Assembly: GCA_964023275.1 (NCBI GenBank)
Contig: OZ029914.1
Coordinates: 39,581,424 to 39,645,423, forward strand
DNA from: Norana najaformis
Lineage: Eukaryota > Annelida > Clitellata > Crassiclitellata > Hormogastridae
DNA: 64,000 nucleotides
Direction of reading: 5' to 3'
The translations under genes and the position numbers were made by a program. Of this stretch, positions 31,172 through 42,833 are shown piece after piece. Position 1 is the first letter of the stretch. Each line of letters begins with the position of its first letter. Below the pieces are notes generated by a model. That model did not search any database. It saw only the letters and a program-made list of their open reading frames with translations, and was not told the origin of the DNA.

Positions 31172-33894
31172 TGTTTTCTTACCAGACTTAGATCTAGATG
31201 AATATACCCTTATGATTCCTGCTAATGGATAATAGTATGCTTACAATAATTAACTATTAGCTCAAATATTTTATTTACTGCACTTATTCAACCCTTCTTT
31301 TCGTAAATTTTACAAAAATTGTCTGAGCAATTCCATGTGAGACACAGAATGCAAATGGTTCTACATCTGTTACATTCAGGTCCAATGTTCTCGCGACCAC
31401 TTTATCTAAATACTTCTGCTGTTTAGGTATATAACATCCATATAACTGTCCTTGTAAATAATAAATTTGATCTGATAGTTCGTCGTTCAGCAAACATAGT
31501 AGCATGGGCTTTGACGCGCAAAGCAATGTATACGACAAACCAAGAAGATAAATTCACATTCATTTGTTTATTAGGTTATCGTTGATGGAGTTGCGAATCA
31601 TATTGATATACAATTTTATATAATTAAGCTTAAAGGCAGCTCATTCAGCTTAAAAGCTCGTATTCGCCGGTTTTATATACAGAAAAGTAGGCTTACAATG
31701 TGAGATAGTTTTGTGGTGAAGGTTATTTTATGAACTTGTAAAATATCAATGTTAAACGACTAATGCAATTTGGTAAACATATTCAGGATCATCAATACAC
31801 TTTCAATGAAATATATTAGGGCTAGCTCAGCTAATTATTATTCAATCTAAATAAAATTTTTAATTGAGTTACACAAACACCTTTAATATCAATCACGACT
31901 GACGGCTAGTTTTTTTATTTATCCATAACATTAGTCTCACGGAATGCGCAGTGACTAGATGAAATACATTTTAAATATTTTTATTATTTACTATTTTGAC
32001 TTGCATTGAAATGAAATTTAATAAATTGTTAAGACACCCTTTGTTAAACACTTTGTATTACTAGCCATTTGCACTTGCCTTGCAATTGCTAAATAAAATG
32101 CCAAGGCACTACTTGTGAAACTATGACCGATTTTCAAAAATAAAAGAACACAGCAGACTATTTTTGAAAGATTTGTGATAATATGTTAAGTTTGGCTGAA
32201 TTTATCGACGGATTATTAGCTCAACACCTTAGATACCAAGCAGACTAGCTTGAAAGGCCTACATCGACATGTGCAATGCTTAAACTTTCTTTAGTCTATA
32301 CGTTAGTCTACAGTGACTAACTTCATCTTCGCCTGTAGTTTTGACTACAGTATCATGGAACTCGCATCTCATGACCTCAGGTTCCCTTTGCACACATACG
32401 ACTATGTGAGTCTATCAACCTCCATCTCTCTTGGGGCAGTTTTCAATTAGATGTGAATACAACCCACATCCCCAGCAATACCTCTTCTGTTCCTGACCAG
32501 AGTTTTGCTCTCTACTAGACTTATCAAACTTCCAACCCGACTTGAAGTCTGATCTATGCGGATACTTGTCTTTAACCCAACCTCCAGGCTGTTTAATTCT
32601 CAACTAATTTAGCCCTGTTTTCATCTTGACCGTATGTCTTCTCATTTTTATTTGGGCTTGTTTTCTTTGGTTTTCCCTTTTAAAGCCACTTAAATTCCTC
32701 AATCCTATGGGCTTCAATATGTTCAACAGAGTCTGTGATTGAACCCAAACTCATGCAGATACAATTCGATTCTGACTGTCTTTACTAGAAAACATTGCAA
32801 CAAAATTTTAAAAAACTATTTAAATAGATTATTACTGATTTCTGCACATAATATAATGCTCTTTCGACAACTGGTGCATATTTAAGATGCATAAATCTGG
32901 ATACCAAGAATAGAGGCCTAAACCAATAATGTGAAGTCTAATGAATAACCGGTCAATTAACCCAGTTGTGATTCTTTTTAGGGGAAATTGTAAAAAGAAT
33001 CCTCAAAATAAAGATCGATTCCAGTCAGAGGTAATGCTTCCTAATTTTCCCAGTTAAAAAATAATGTCTTTTGCCCAACAGCTATCTATCGTTTTAGAGG
33101 ATTTGTTGATTCATTTTGTGCTTATTTTACTAAATTTGCATAATTATATAACATGTCAGCTATGAAAGAAAAAACTTCTTCAGCGGTCATAAGTATATAG
33201 CTGCAATGTTTGTCTGAATCATAAAACATCAGTTTGCCCTGATATACTCAAACATGCTTGCCATGTATAGTATCTATGAAGACTAGTTCTGAATATTGCC
33301 TCTCAATGAAAATTTCGTAGGAACTATCGGAATATCAAGTATAAAATTAAATTACATTTCAATGTATCCAACTAGAATTTGCAAATCGCGGAAAGAAAAT
33401 CTGAATTATAAATGATAAGCATATGCATCACGTTCGGTTAAGTTCCTGTGAAATAACTTTAACACTGATTTGTACTGCTTTAAAGGCTGCGCCCATGACA
33501 TCGAACGTGTGAAACACAAAAAGGATGTAGAACGGTAAGCTTCTAATAGATGACGGTTTTGAAGAGTAGGGCCAAAGCCTCGTGGCATACGTAATGTTAT
33601 TTGGGCATTGTAGCGGTCTAGTTTCATTTTAACTAATTCTCTTTGTCTAAATAGATTACTAACTTATTCAAATTAGATGGCTAAGTGCGGTATATAAATA
33701 TTTGAGCCCGCTACATGTTACAAACATTGATATTACGTTGCAGTACATATCACTCAAGCATTTTCTATTGTCTGTTTATAACTAGTGTATGGCTCGTTAA
33801 ATGAATATTTCCAATGTTTAATTAAAAACAATTCAATGTAATTCGTCCAAACAGTTCATTTATATTCATGTAGTGAAAGAATTTAAGTACCTTT
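31172..33894. other. AT-rich region upstream of gene C, no clear gene
   Basis: Only short open frames. A gag-type zinc knuckle relic at 32,415-32,603 is listed separately. The minus-strand frame at 33,406-33,627 has no recognisable motif. Confidence 0.5.
32415..32603 (-). mobile_element. Retroelement-like zinc-knuckle relic
   Basis: A short frame ends in CWGCGLYSHLIENC, a C-x2-C-x4-H-x4-C knuckle as in gag-type nucleic-acid-binding domains, after a basic stretch. It is an isolated fragment with no neighbouring pol or terminal repeats, and is treated as a fossil. A host CCHC protein exon is less likely. Confidence 0.5.
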
Positions 33895-36790
33895 CTCGGA
33901 GGAAAGGGAGCGTATGGCCCGCTTGGAGGCCGACCTTCTTGCATCCGGGGTGAAGCCGGCCCTCATAAACAGTCGATTAGTAGAAGTCTTTGAGGAAAGG
34001 TCCCGCGAGTCAACGAAAGGGCTCCGCAAGAAGCAGGACTACAAGGATCAAGTCGAACTACTTGTAGCCCGTGCACGTGCACTTATTTGTGAGGCGGAGT
34101 CCGATGAAGACTTGCTGAGTGGGACTGCCGAGGAAAACTGTTCCGGCTTGGACTGGAGAAGGGAGGTCCTTCATTCAGTCAACGAGGGCCTCCAAGAAGA
34201 AAGAGGGGAGCCGGGCAGTAGTCCGCTCGTTGAGATCCTATTCCAAGCTGTGGAGGGGCGGAGAAAGTAGCACCTGATGGTGATGCTGTTGCAAAGACGT
34301 TGCTCGATAGTTGTGCGGAGGGATTAACCACTCTCCTCAAGTCAGGCCCGGAGAGGACCGAGAAGCAAACCTCGAAAAGGGCAAATTTTGGGCAAAAAGC
34401 CGCCAGGAACGGCAAATCGAAGCAGAGGCTGAACTCGAAACGTCTTGCCCGCCAGATGGCATACGCTAGAGTACAGAAAACCTACACTGAAACTGTGAGA
34501 GGTGCGCTGAGATGGTCCTCAAGGGACAATGGGGGCAGGAAGAGCCGGCATTGACCTTGATGGAACAAGAGGGATTCTGGAGATTTATTTTATTCTCTCT
34601 TTCAATGGTCGATGAGAGGCCATTCCCAAAGGTGCGGGAGGACTGGTCCATCGTTGAACCTGTTATCCCTGGGAAAGTGGTGAAAGCTATTGCCAACTCC
34701 AATGAAAGTGCGCCTGGACCCGAAGGTGTTACGTTCAAAGAGATGAAGACAGTCTCCCCGAATCTTCTGGATGGTTATTAAAATCTGTGGCTTGCGCTGG
34801 GATACACTCCCAGGCGCTACGTCGAGGGTAAGAGTGTTCTGATTCCGAAAGGTGACCATAATGACCCGGCAAACTATAGGCCTACCATCATGGCCTCGCG
34901 TGTGACGAGGGTCTTTCATAAGATCGTGGCAGCTCGTCTAACTGAGAAAGTACCACTTGATCCGAGGCAGAAAGCGTTTATGCTTGTTGAGAAGACCGGT
35001 GTGCCTAGCCTTCATCGATGTGGCCAAAGCCTTCGATTGTGTTTCGCATGAGACATTGGCTAGGTCACTGAAGAGGCTGGGTGTGTCATCGCCGCTGGTG
35101 CAGTATGTCAGAATGATGTATGCCGACACGTCGACCGTGCTTAAATTGGCCGGTCAAAGAAGCAAGCCCATCCGATATGACCGCGGCGTACGTCAGGGCG
35201 ATCCTCTGTCTGCCAGCCTGTTCAACTGCGTGATGGATGAAGTGTTGTCGGCCCTAATCCCGGCCATTAGTTATTTCCTGAACAAGGATTACCAGGACCG
35301 GTGTTTGGCGTATGCCGACGACCTCGTCCTCATTGCTTCAAATGCTGAGGGCCTGCGAAAACAGGTAGCGAAGGTGTCCGATGCGCTGCGGTATTGCGGA
35401 CTAAAACTGAACTCAGCAAAGTGTGCCTGTCTCCTCGTCGAGTGGATGAGAAAGCTAAACGCTGGGTGGCCAATCATTCACCGATTCTTTCCATCGATGG
35501 TGAATCATCAGTAAAATCCCTTACCGTAGTGTAGACCTACAGATACCTGGGACTGCAGGCAGGAGCGTCCGGTATGAGGAAGGCATACCGCGACTTCCTC
35601 AATGTGGGGCTCGATCGGTTAACACGTGCTCCTCTAAAGCCCCAACAGCTCATGTTCCTATTGCGCTGTCATTTATTGCTGAAGACGTGCTACGGGCTGA
35701 TTCTTGGGGAGTTGACGTCTAAATCGATGGAGCAGTTAGACCGGTTTGTTGAGGCAGTGCGCAAATGGTTACGGCTGCCGCACGATACTCCTACCGGATA
35801 CTTCCATGCCAGAACAGAAGACGGAGGACTGGAAGTGCCACGCCTGCTGTACCTTATACCACCGCTAAATGGTTCGCCGCATGGCCAATGTGGAGGAGTT
35901 GAGAGACCCATTATGCAGAGCGTGGCTACAGGTCCGATCTTCCTGGGAGCAAGGAGGAAGCGTACGCGAATCCAGTCTGTAAGAGTGCGGGGGAACCTGT
36001 TGCCGTCTGCATAGCGTAGCTCACGTGGGAGGCGTACGGGTGCAGTATGGTGTGATGCCGGGTGCAATGTCCAAGGCACTCTGAGCTGTGTGAGAAACCA
36101 CCGCCAGACACAACTCGGTGCTCGACCTGATCGTCAATAGGGTCGAGTCAAAGGGTCACTAAGTGATGCGTGGGCCGACCATTGTTACTGGAGTTTGGAG
36201 GCGCAAGCCTGACCTGGTGGCTTGAGTGGATGGGGTAGCCCATTTTGTTGATGCTACAATTACTGCGGACTGTAATGATATTAGCGGTCCATATAACGAA
36301 AAGGTCGACTACTACAATAGACCTGATATCATCGACTGGGTTGCTGAAATCCATCCGGGGCGGCCGTGTGAGTTCGGGGCTGTCGTTTTCAATTGGTGAG
36401 GAGCGCTTCACCACTCAACGTCTCGGTTACTCCGCAGGTTGGGAGCCAATGCCGCTGACGAGACCATGCTGTCGTGCCGAGTGCTTACCTTTACATCAAA
36501 TACGTTCAAGCACTACACCCGGACGACAGTGAGAGGCCCAGGGCCACCGGACAGTGGGAGAGCCTAGGCACCCATTCATGAAAAGGCCATACCCATTGTG
36601 GAAAAAGCACGGAGGTCTGCTCAACGCGGTCGACCCAAAAGGTGACATTCGCCAGTGAGTCCCTGGTTTCGATTGCTCGCTAAATCGAAGGCCACCAAAT
36701 TCTCCCATGGGCCAGCTCGGCTCTGACTGCAGGCCTCGCTTGCGAGGCCATACTTTACAGGTCGCGACCGGTTAGTTACATCCAGCAGTT
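33895..36790 (+). mobile_element. R2-like LINE, 5'-truncated and frame-broken
   Basis: In order: an R2-type pre-RT region (ESTKGLRKKQDYKDQVELL; 33,914-34,270), the APGPEGVTF region (34,512-34,781), VLIPKG...NDPANYRP (about 34,830-34,885), RT motif A FIDVAKAFD, RGVRQGDPLSASLFNCVMDE, catalytic YADD near 35,312, and a thumb region with GGLEVPRL (35,830). Then comes a degenerate CCHC, and RKPDLV...VDAT...VDYYNRPDI near 36,200-36,340, typical of the restriction-like endonuclease. At least four frame changes or stops make it inactive. No N-terminal zinc fingers are seen. The flanks are not rDNA. Confidence 0.85.
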
Positions 36791-38560
36791 AAACAAGATC
36801 CAATGGTTATATGAAGTTTCATTTGGGAAACTCAGATATAGCAAAAATCTGAAGAGGAGATATCTTGCATAAAGGGTTCAATGTTTATTGAACTAATACG
36901 ACAAAAAGAATGAAAAACAGGATCAGAACGTGGAGTAGGTAGATCTCTTAGATCGGGAGGCAGTCTGAGCCACGGCGGTGGACGTTGAGGTTTAACAGAA
37001 CCCGGGGAAAGATCCCGTTCGTGAGAAATAAGTACAGGTCTGTGTCAAGTAAAGGGGTGGTATCGCGAAGCGTACCCCGGTAGTTCCACTGAAATCAGAT
37101 AGTACAGATCTTTGGAAAACGAGTGGGAAATTACGGAGCTACCCCGTTGACCCCGTAGAAGAAAATCTGGTCATTGCGCTCCTGAGAACGTTGCAGCCGT
37201 TACGATCCAATCTGTCTGATTTCTAATTGGCTCCGTTGGTCCAGCAGGGCTCGAGCCCACCCTGTTAGGAAGTCGCGAGACGGTCTGAGTAAGTCACGAT
37301 AGTTGGAAGATAGAGGCTGGGCGAAGCTCCCGGAAAGACGCGATGACAGGGCTGTGTGAACATAAGGGATAGCATTTGCCGTAACAGATAACCGGTGCAG
37401 TAATAGAAAATTTGTCCGTGCGCTCCTGAGACGTCGTAACCAAAACAAACCAAACTGTTTGATTTTTGACTGGCTCCGTTGGTCCAGCAGGGCTCGGGCC
37501 CACCCTGTTAGGAAGTCGCGAGACGGTCTGAGCAAGTCACGATAGTTGGAAGATAACGGGTTGTGCGAAACTCTGGAAAAGACGCGGCCGCGGTTCTCCC
37601 TGTCGAAATTCAAACGGCAGGAAGAGATACGGGGGAGATACCGCGGATCCAAACGCAGTCCAAGAAAAAATCGAAAAGCCCCGGTACATAAGAGACCGGA
37701 TCAGAACGCAGACCAAGAAAAACCCGGACACAAACGCAGACCAAGAAAATACCCGGTACATCATAGCCCGGGTCGGTGCCCTGATAACACCGGAGTCGAC
37801 ACGGAAGATACCGACTCCTCTATATACTTGTCGCCATACACAGATCAGAGGACTGACTGAAGTGCGGGGAAGGGCCCCTCGTGCGTAGGTCGGTACGAAG
37901 GTCCGTGTGTTTTACAAAAGGTTAGAGAGGGAACCTTCTCTTGAGTGTTCCATAGGGGTATCCTATCCCCTGAAGCAGTGTAGGTCGATAATCGCCAACA
38001 CAGAGACCAGATACGGAAAGTTACTCCGGAAGTCCTACACACGGAGATGGAGCGAGAGACAGGTGATAGTGGCAAGATGCGTCGCCCGATATCCATGTAC
38101 CTAGGGCGGAAAGACGCAGAGGCTTGTCGTAAGACTTCCCTGTTCCCGGAACCGAGAAAACGACTGGTTTATCAGAATATTGGCGATAGCGGGAGAGTTA
38201 CGAAATGTAGAAAGTCCGTGGTAAGGAAAACGCGCAGAAAGGGAACGACTATTGCCCGTAGAGGAAGGAACCCTGTTCGGAGTAAAGGCCATCCTCAGGA
38301 CGTTGCCCATCCGGCGACCGCGGAAGAGGCAGAGTCGGATCCCGAGACCGAGTGCTACAGTCTTGATTCTCTTAAAAGGAAGCGGCCCATCCTAAACCTT
38401 CCTTGGAGAGAACAAAGACTATTGGCAGAGATACGGGAAGGCCATTTTACAGTGAAAATACAAGGGGCAGTGAGGCGAGTGTCTCTGAGCGTAGAACTGG
38501 GCTGGTTTTACCCTCACCCCGTGTACAGTGAGCCCGAACGAGAACGTCACATCCTGTGTA
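36791..38560. other. GC-rich unclassified segment between the R2-like LINE and the smaller duplication
   Basis: It has clearly higher GC and a different base style from the neighbours. It includes a tandem repeat with a period near 250 bp (37,150-37,590) and a basic open frame at 38,047-38,721 (RRKGTTIARRGRN, then an acidic EEAESDPETE patch). I recognise no domain. It could be part of a retroelement or an unrelated insertion. Confidence 0.45.
37150..37590. repeat. Tandem repeat, period about 250 bp, nearly two units
   Basis: Two copies of ctggctccgttggtccagcaggg... followed by caccctgttaggaagtcgcg, at about 37,205-37,310 and 37,456-37,560. The preceding gaaaat-ttgtc/ctggtc...cgctcctgag is also shared. 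Confidence 0.85.
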
Positions 38561-38721
38561 CATCAAAGGCTGCCACTACATTGCAGCTCATTGTTAGCTT
38601 CGACTTGATTAAGTATAGGAAATGGCATATAAATTTGAAACCTCTTAACTCATTAACTATAAGTTTGAGCTGTAATTGTAATCAGAAATTTTATAGAGAA
38701 ACTAATCAGAGGTGCCATTAA
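38047..38721 (+). CDS. Unrecognised basic open reading frame
   Basis: 224 codons. The first two-thirds are rich in Arg/Lys with an acidic patch (EEAESDPETE), then PWREQRLLAEIREGHF. The last 50 codons run into the smaller duplication and are probably read-through. No family was recognised and no promoter was seen. It may be a fragment of a mobile element. Confidence 0.25.
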   Translation: MERETGDSGKMRRPISMYLGRKDAEACRKTSLFPEPRKRLVYQNIGDSGRVTKCRKSVVRKTRRKGTTIARRGRNPVRSKGHPQDVAHPATAEEAESDPETECYSLDSLKRKRPILNLPWREQRLLAEIREGHFTVKIQGAVRRVSLSVELGWFYPHPVYSEPERERHILCTSKAATTLQLIVSFDLIKYRKWHINLKPLNSLTISLSCNCNQKFYRETNQRCH

Positions 38722-40150
38722 GAACAGAACATTCATCCGTTAGTAAACATTCCTCAGGTAACTAAAAGTCACCATTGGCAAGCTCGCGCGCACACGCAGT
38801 CATACCGACGGATTATAATCTGTCAGAATTACATAAAGAGAGCCTACAACCCATATGGCGGCGGACATGCGCAAAAGCACGTAACCAAGTTGCGGATCTC
38901 TTTACTTGGAAAACGTTATTGAGCGATGGGGTACCTACCAGTAAGTTGATGGCCTGCATTTCATGATGGCGTACATTTTGGATACAGGCCTTCAGATGGC
39001 TGACAAGTCAAATAGGCCACAAGTGGACGATATCCGAATATTGGTAGACCCTGGTTTCAACAATTGGGCCGCATTGGACAAAAAATTGTTCTTGGGGCGA
39101 AAACGTCGAAATTCGAAAATTTGTTTTCTATTTTCAAGTGTTTTGCTGCTATTTTCGCATTTTGATTGATTTTCAAGTCTAAAGGCTTAAAAATTAAAGA
39201 TGAATTTCAGGAACCTAGCTTTTAACTTGTTCATCTATCTCATTGCGCATGAAATGCTCTAATAAATTACACCCTTCATAAAATTAAACTCCTTAAAGAG
39301 ACAACACTAAAAGTTTAAAATTTGAAAATATGGCCTGTTTGATCAATTTTAACTTGCGATGACATATTGCATTCTGTCATGAGATCATAATTAAGAACAA
39401 TCTGAACAATAAAGCATGTAGCAGATATCAAACCAGTGTTCTGTCCAGATAGCACATGAAAGTGATTTTGGTAGAAATGGTAAAGATAACTGATAAGTAA
39501 AAACTAAATGCTGACATTATTTAAAGTTCTAAGTTTTACTATCCATGAAAACGCATCAGAACTCCCAAGCATTACCACATCACTTGTAGCCTCTCCTGAA
39601 TTAGCTTCACTAGCTCACAGTCCCCAACAAATTCAATGTAACCCTCTGAGCACTGCCTGCCAACTCATCTTCGTACACTCGATCCACACCGATCACCCTC
39701 TTGCTTCATTCTCGCCTACCCGAGTCAATGCTCAATGCAGCGCAGAGGATTTGCCGGAATATCATCTTCTATTGATGCTACGGCGAAGCGACTGCATAAC
39801 TCGTCCTGGGATTGGCATCAATATTTTAAAATACATGCGTTCACCTGTGATGAATGCCCATCTGAAGAAAATACCTGTGTGCGGGCATTGTCAAAGAGTA
39901 GGGCTTACAGCTTGATATTAAATCATATCTGGCCACTAATAGTTTAGGTGATTCGAAATTGCTTCAGTTGCTATATAATTATATTGTAAATAATATTATT
40001 ATTGATGATCGAAGTCTGTAAATGCAGTAAAATCTGTTATTAACTGTCAAATACAAATTCGAATCTTTCTGAAACTACAGACGCTTTTTTCTGCTTTTCA
40101 TTGATGTTATATTTAACGGTTGATTTCACTTGACAGTTTGTAGAGTGTGA
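38561..40150. repeat. Smaller duplication, copy 2
   Basis: Matches 28,113-29,460. The right end (about 40,110-40,150) still resembles the 3' end of the gene C Ig2 exon on the minus strand but stops there, next to a SINE. A paralogue of gene C therefore once lay here and has been lost beyond that point. Confidence 0.78.
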
Positions 40151-40204
40151 CAGTTTGAAGATTGAAAGGCTGCATGTTAGTGGCCTACTTAGCTACATCG
40201 GTAA

Positions 40205-40375
40205 GCGCGTACTCGATGGAAGCCTCTGTACTTGGGGATCCCCTGTTCGCGTCCCGGTCGTGGCTTATTTCCGAGATTTGAATCTCTGGAGTGTAGTGGT
40301 AGTGAGGGATCTCACCCGATAGGGTCGAGGCCATACGGTCGCTATAGAAAAACGTGTACAATTTACAATGTTTTT
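40205..40375 (+). mobile_element. tRNA-like SINE (family 2)
   Basis: Has ctgttcgcgtcccggtcgtgg near 40,243-40,263 and catacggtcgctatagaaaa near 40,332-40,351. Same body as the three minus-strand copies. Confidence 0.65.
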
Positions 40376-40574
40376 ACAATTTTAGTGACGATGATGTATA
40401 GACGAATGACGAACTTCTGTAGTATGCTCTTCGTCGACCATTCATAAATCTTCGTCAGGTCTGCGGCTCAAAGAAAAGGACTATATGCTATTAATGCACT
40501 GAACTCTGATCTCCAGACAGCGTGTCAAGACAAATATATAAGGTTTACTAATATGACAGTGGAAACTCCGCCAA

Positions 40575-40670
40575 TGCCTTTAGTTGGGTATTGCCAGTCC
40601 CAAGCCTGGATAAAGGAGGAGGGTGACGTCAACGACCTTTGATGCCATAAGCTTTCGTTAAACACTGGAT
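40575..40670 (+). repeat. Short dispersed repeat, inverse copy at 58,015-58,110
   Basis: Shares gccagtcccaagcctggat and tttgatgccataagct with the reverse complement of 58,015-58,110. There it is a right-copy-only insertion of about 95 bp. Confidence 0.7.
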
Positions 40671-42300
40671 CTACTATGACAGTGGCAGCTCAATCAGGTA
40701 AGCGCAAATCAATTTATGCACAAACAGTGTAATTAGCATTTAATTAGTCTACATATTTAACTTGATCAGTTTGATTTTGTTGCGCCATAGGTTGACGCCT
40801 TGTGTAGTAGACACCGACACTATCAACGTTGCTAAGTAATTTATAATAACACTTAATAATCATAGATTGATAAGACAATATGGTCAGCTATTATGCTTCC
40901 TTGTTAATTTGGAGATTATTGGTTTTGGCTTGTTTTTCTGGGTTTATTGCCCATGGGGAATATTAATTTATTACCCAGCAGAATTTAAACTTAGGGTATT
41001 TTATTTAGGTTTTATTGCCCAGGTGTTATTGGCCAACAGAATTTTAGCCATAGGGAATGGGTAATGGTTGCATTAAAATACACATTAATCTGATAGAGTG
41101 AGCAAGCGTGCCAAGTATGGTTTGCACGGGGTATGTGTAAAGGAGTGTTTTGCACATGTCTTTAGTACAGTTGAGATAAAGCATTTGTTAAATGTTTAAT
41201 CTAGAAACGTTTGTGTAAATAGTTTTATGTATATTTATTTACAAAGAGAACAAATGTTGTGTTATATAGCAACAGTATAGCCACATTTACAATCATTTTA
41301 TATGGAATCACAATATATTCTTTAAATATTCTGACAATTAACTTTTTGACACTGTAAAGAATTCATGAATTTAATTTTTCAGTTTTGAGATTACTCTACT
41401 TTTTAATCAAGTTGCAAGGACCTTTTGAAGGATTTGTCTGCAGACTTCAGGTTGTTTTAATTTGAAAGTATCTTTTGTGCATTAGCTAGGCTTTTTGGTT
41501 TTCAATTGCTTTTTCTTTGCTATTTTTATTTTTAGAGTGGTGACACTTTCGCATGGTTCTATATTAAATCAAATCTATACCCCAGACTAAAAGCACGTAC
41601 TTTCTTATAAAGTACGCTGATGATAAGTAGGCATTTATAAACTAACGATTCAGCAGTTGAGGCAATTCTGTTAGCGTCAAAAATTCTTTAAGTATTTAAA
41701 TGTCAGTTGCTTTACACCTGGATGATCTTTCATAGACCGCGGCTAGACCGTCAGAAAAACCCAAATAGCCTGGCCAAGCAGCATATTCCAAAGATCAGCT
41801 TGCCTAACAAACAGCTTCCCTTTCCTTGCTTTCAATAACAGCAGAATTGGTCACGTCTGTTAGTTGTTCGCTATTTGTATGCATTTTAACTTGCATTTAT
41901 TGTTTAGCTGGGAAGCTTATTTTCAAATATGTCTGGGTGTATGCGTATATGTAACGTAAGGTGCGGCAACTGCGCATTTTAAGATCGGACAGATGGAGAT
42001 GCATTCTCTTGCGGATTAAACGATTAAACCGATCCAACGCGATCCAATACCATCCAGTCCAGTATTGTCCAGTTAAGTCCTTTCCGTTTATGTATATTCA
42101 TGCATACACAAAATTTGTGATGATTTGTTTCCTTTATATGACTGTCGTTGACTTATGACACTCATGCACAGCGTCCTTTTTCGGTCTCGGCCGTGCTTCG
42201 GCGCTATATAAATCGTATTACATGTATTATTATTTTACCTGATATATAGATGATTCTTCAGGATTTCAAAATTAAATGATTGTTCTCTGAGAAATCAGGT
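40671..42300. other. AT-rich region, no gene seen
   Basis: Contains a hydrophobic 65-codon frame (40,867-41,064) that arises from repeated ttattgccca-like sequence, not a credible gene. A possible LINE 3' tail, ggcgctatataaatcgtattac, lies near 42,200-42,222. Confidence 0.45.
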
Positions 42301-42309
42301 CTCATCTAT

Positions 42310-42394
42310 TATTATTAGTAGTAGTAGTAGTAGTAGTTGTGATAGTAGTGGGAGTGGTAGTAGTAGCAGTGGTAGTAGTAGTAGTGGTAGTAGC

Positions 42395-42455
<61 letters not shown>

Positions 42456-42480
42456 TAGCAGCAGCAGCGGTATTAGTAGT
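42310..42480. repeat. (TAG)n microsatellite
   Basis: Long tagtagtag run with caggtag-type variants; it creates an artefactual poly-Tyr frame on the minus strand. Confidence 0.95.
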
Positions 42481-42833
42481 AAAATAAATATCTGGAAACT
42501 GCTTATATATCCCATTTGTGTATTCGGTTTCTGATTATAGCATCTAAAATATCAACATTTTCTAGATTCGTCACTTTCAGTTAATTGTAAAAACTACTAC
42601 TAATTTAAATTGTTAGGTATTAAATTGTAACAACAAATAAAAACAATCCACTGTTTCAAATATTATGGACATGCTTAGCTTACGAATACGTGAATAACAT
42701 AATCAAACTAGTGAGTATATATTTATCGAATAACTAAATTTGAAATTAAGCAAATCGTCCGGTTGCGCAAAATGAATTGAGCGATGCATTTCGGTTACTA
42801 GAGAGAGAGAGATTCGGCAGTCGTTAAATAATA

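Noticed and set aside
32415-32603. Host CCHC-domain gene
   Set aside because: Only one knuckle and a basic stretch, no splice context; a retroelement relic explains it better.
40867-41064. Small hydrophobic protein resembling a membrane peptide
   Set aside because: Built from repeated AT-rich phrases, with no splice or promoter support and no conserved partner.
42315-42515. Minus-strand poly-tyrosine open frame
   Set aside because: Pure translation of the (tag)n microsatellite.
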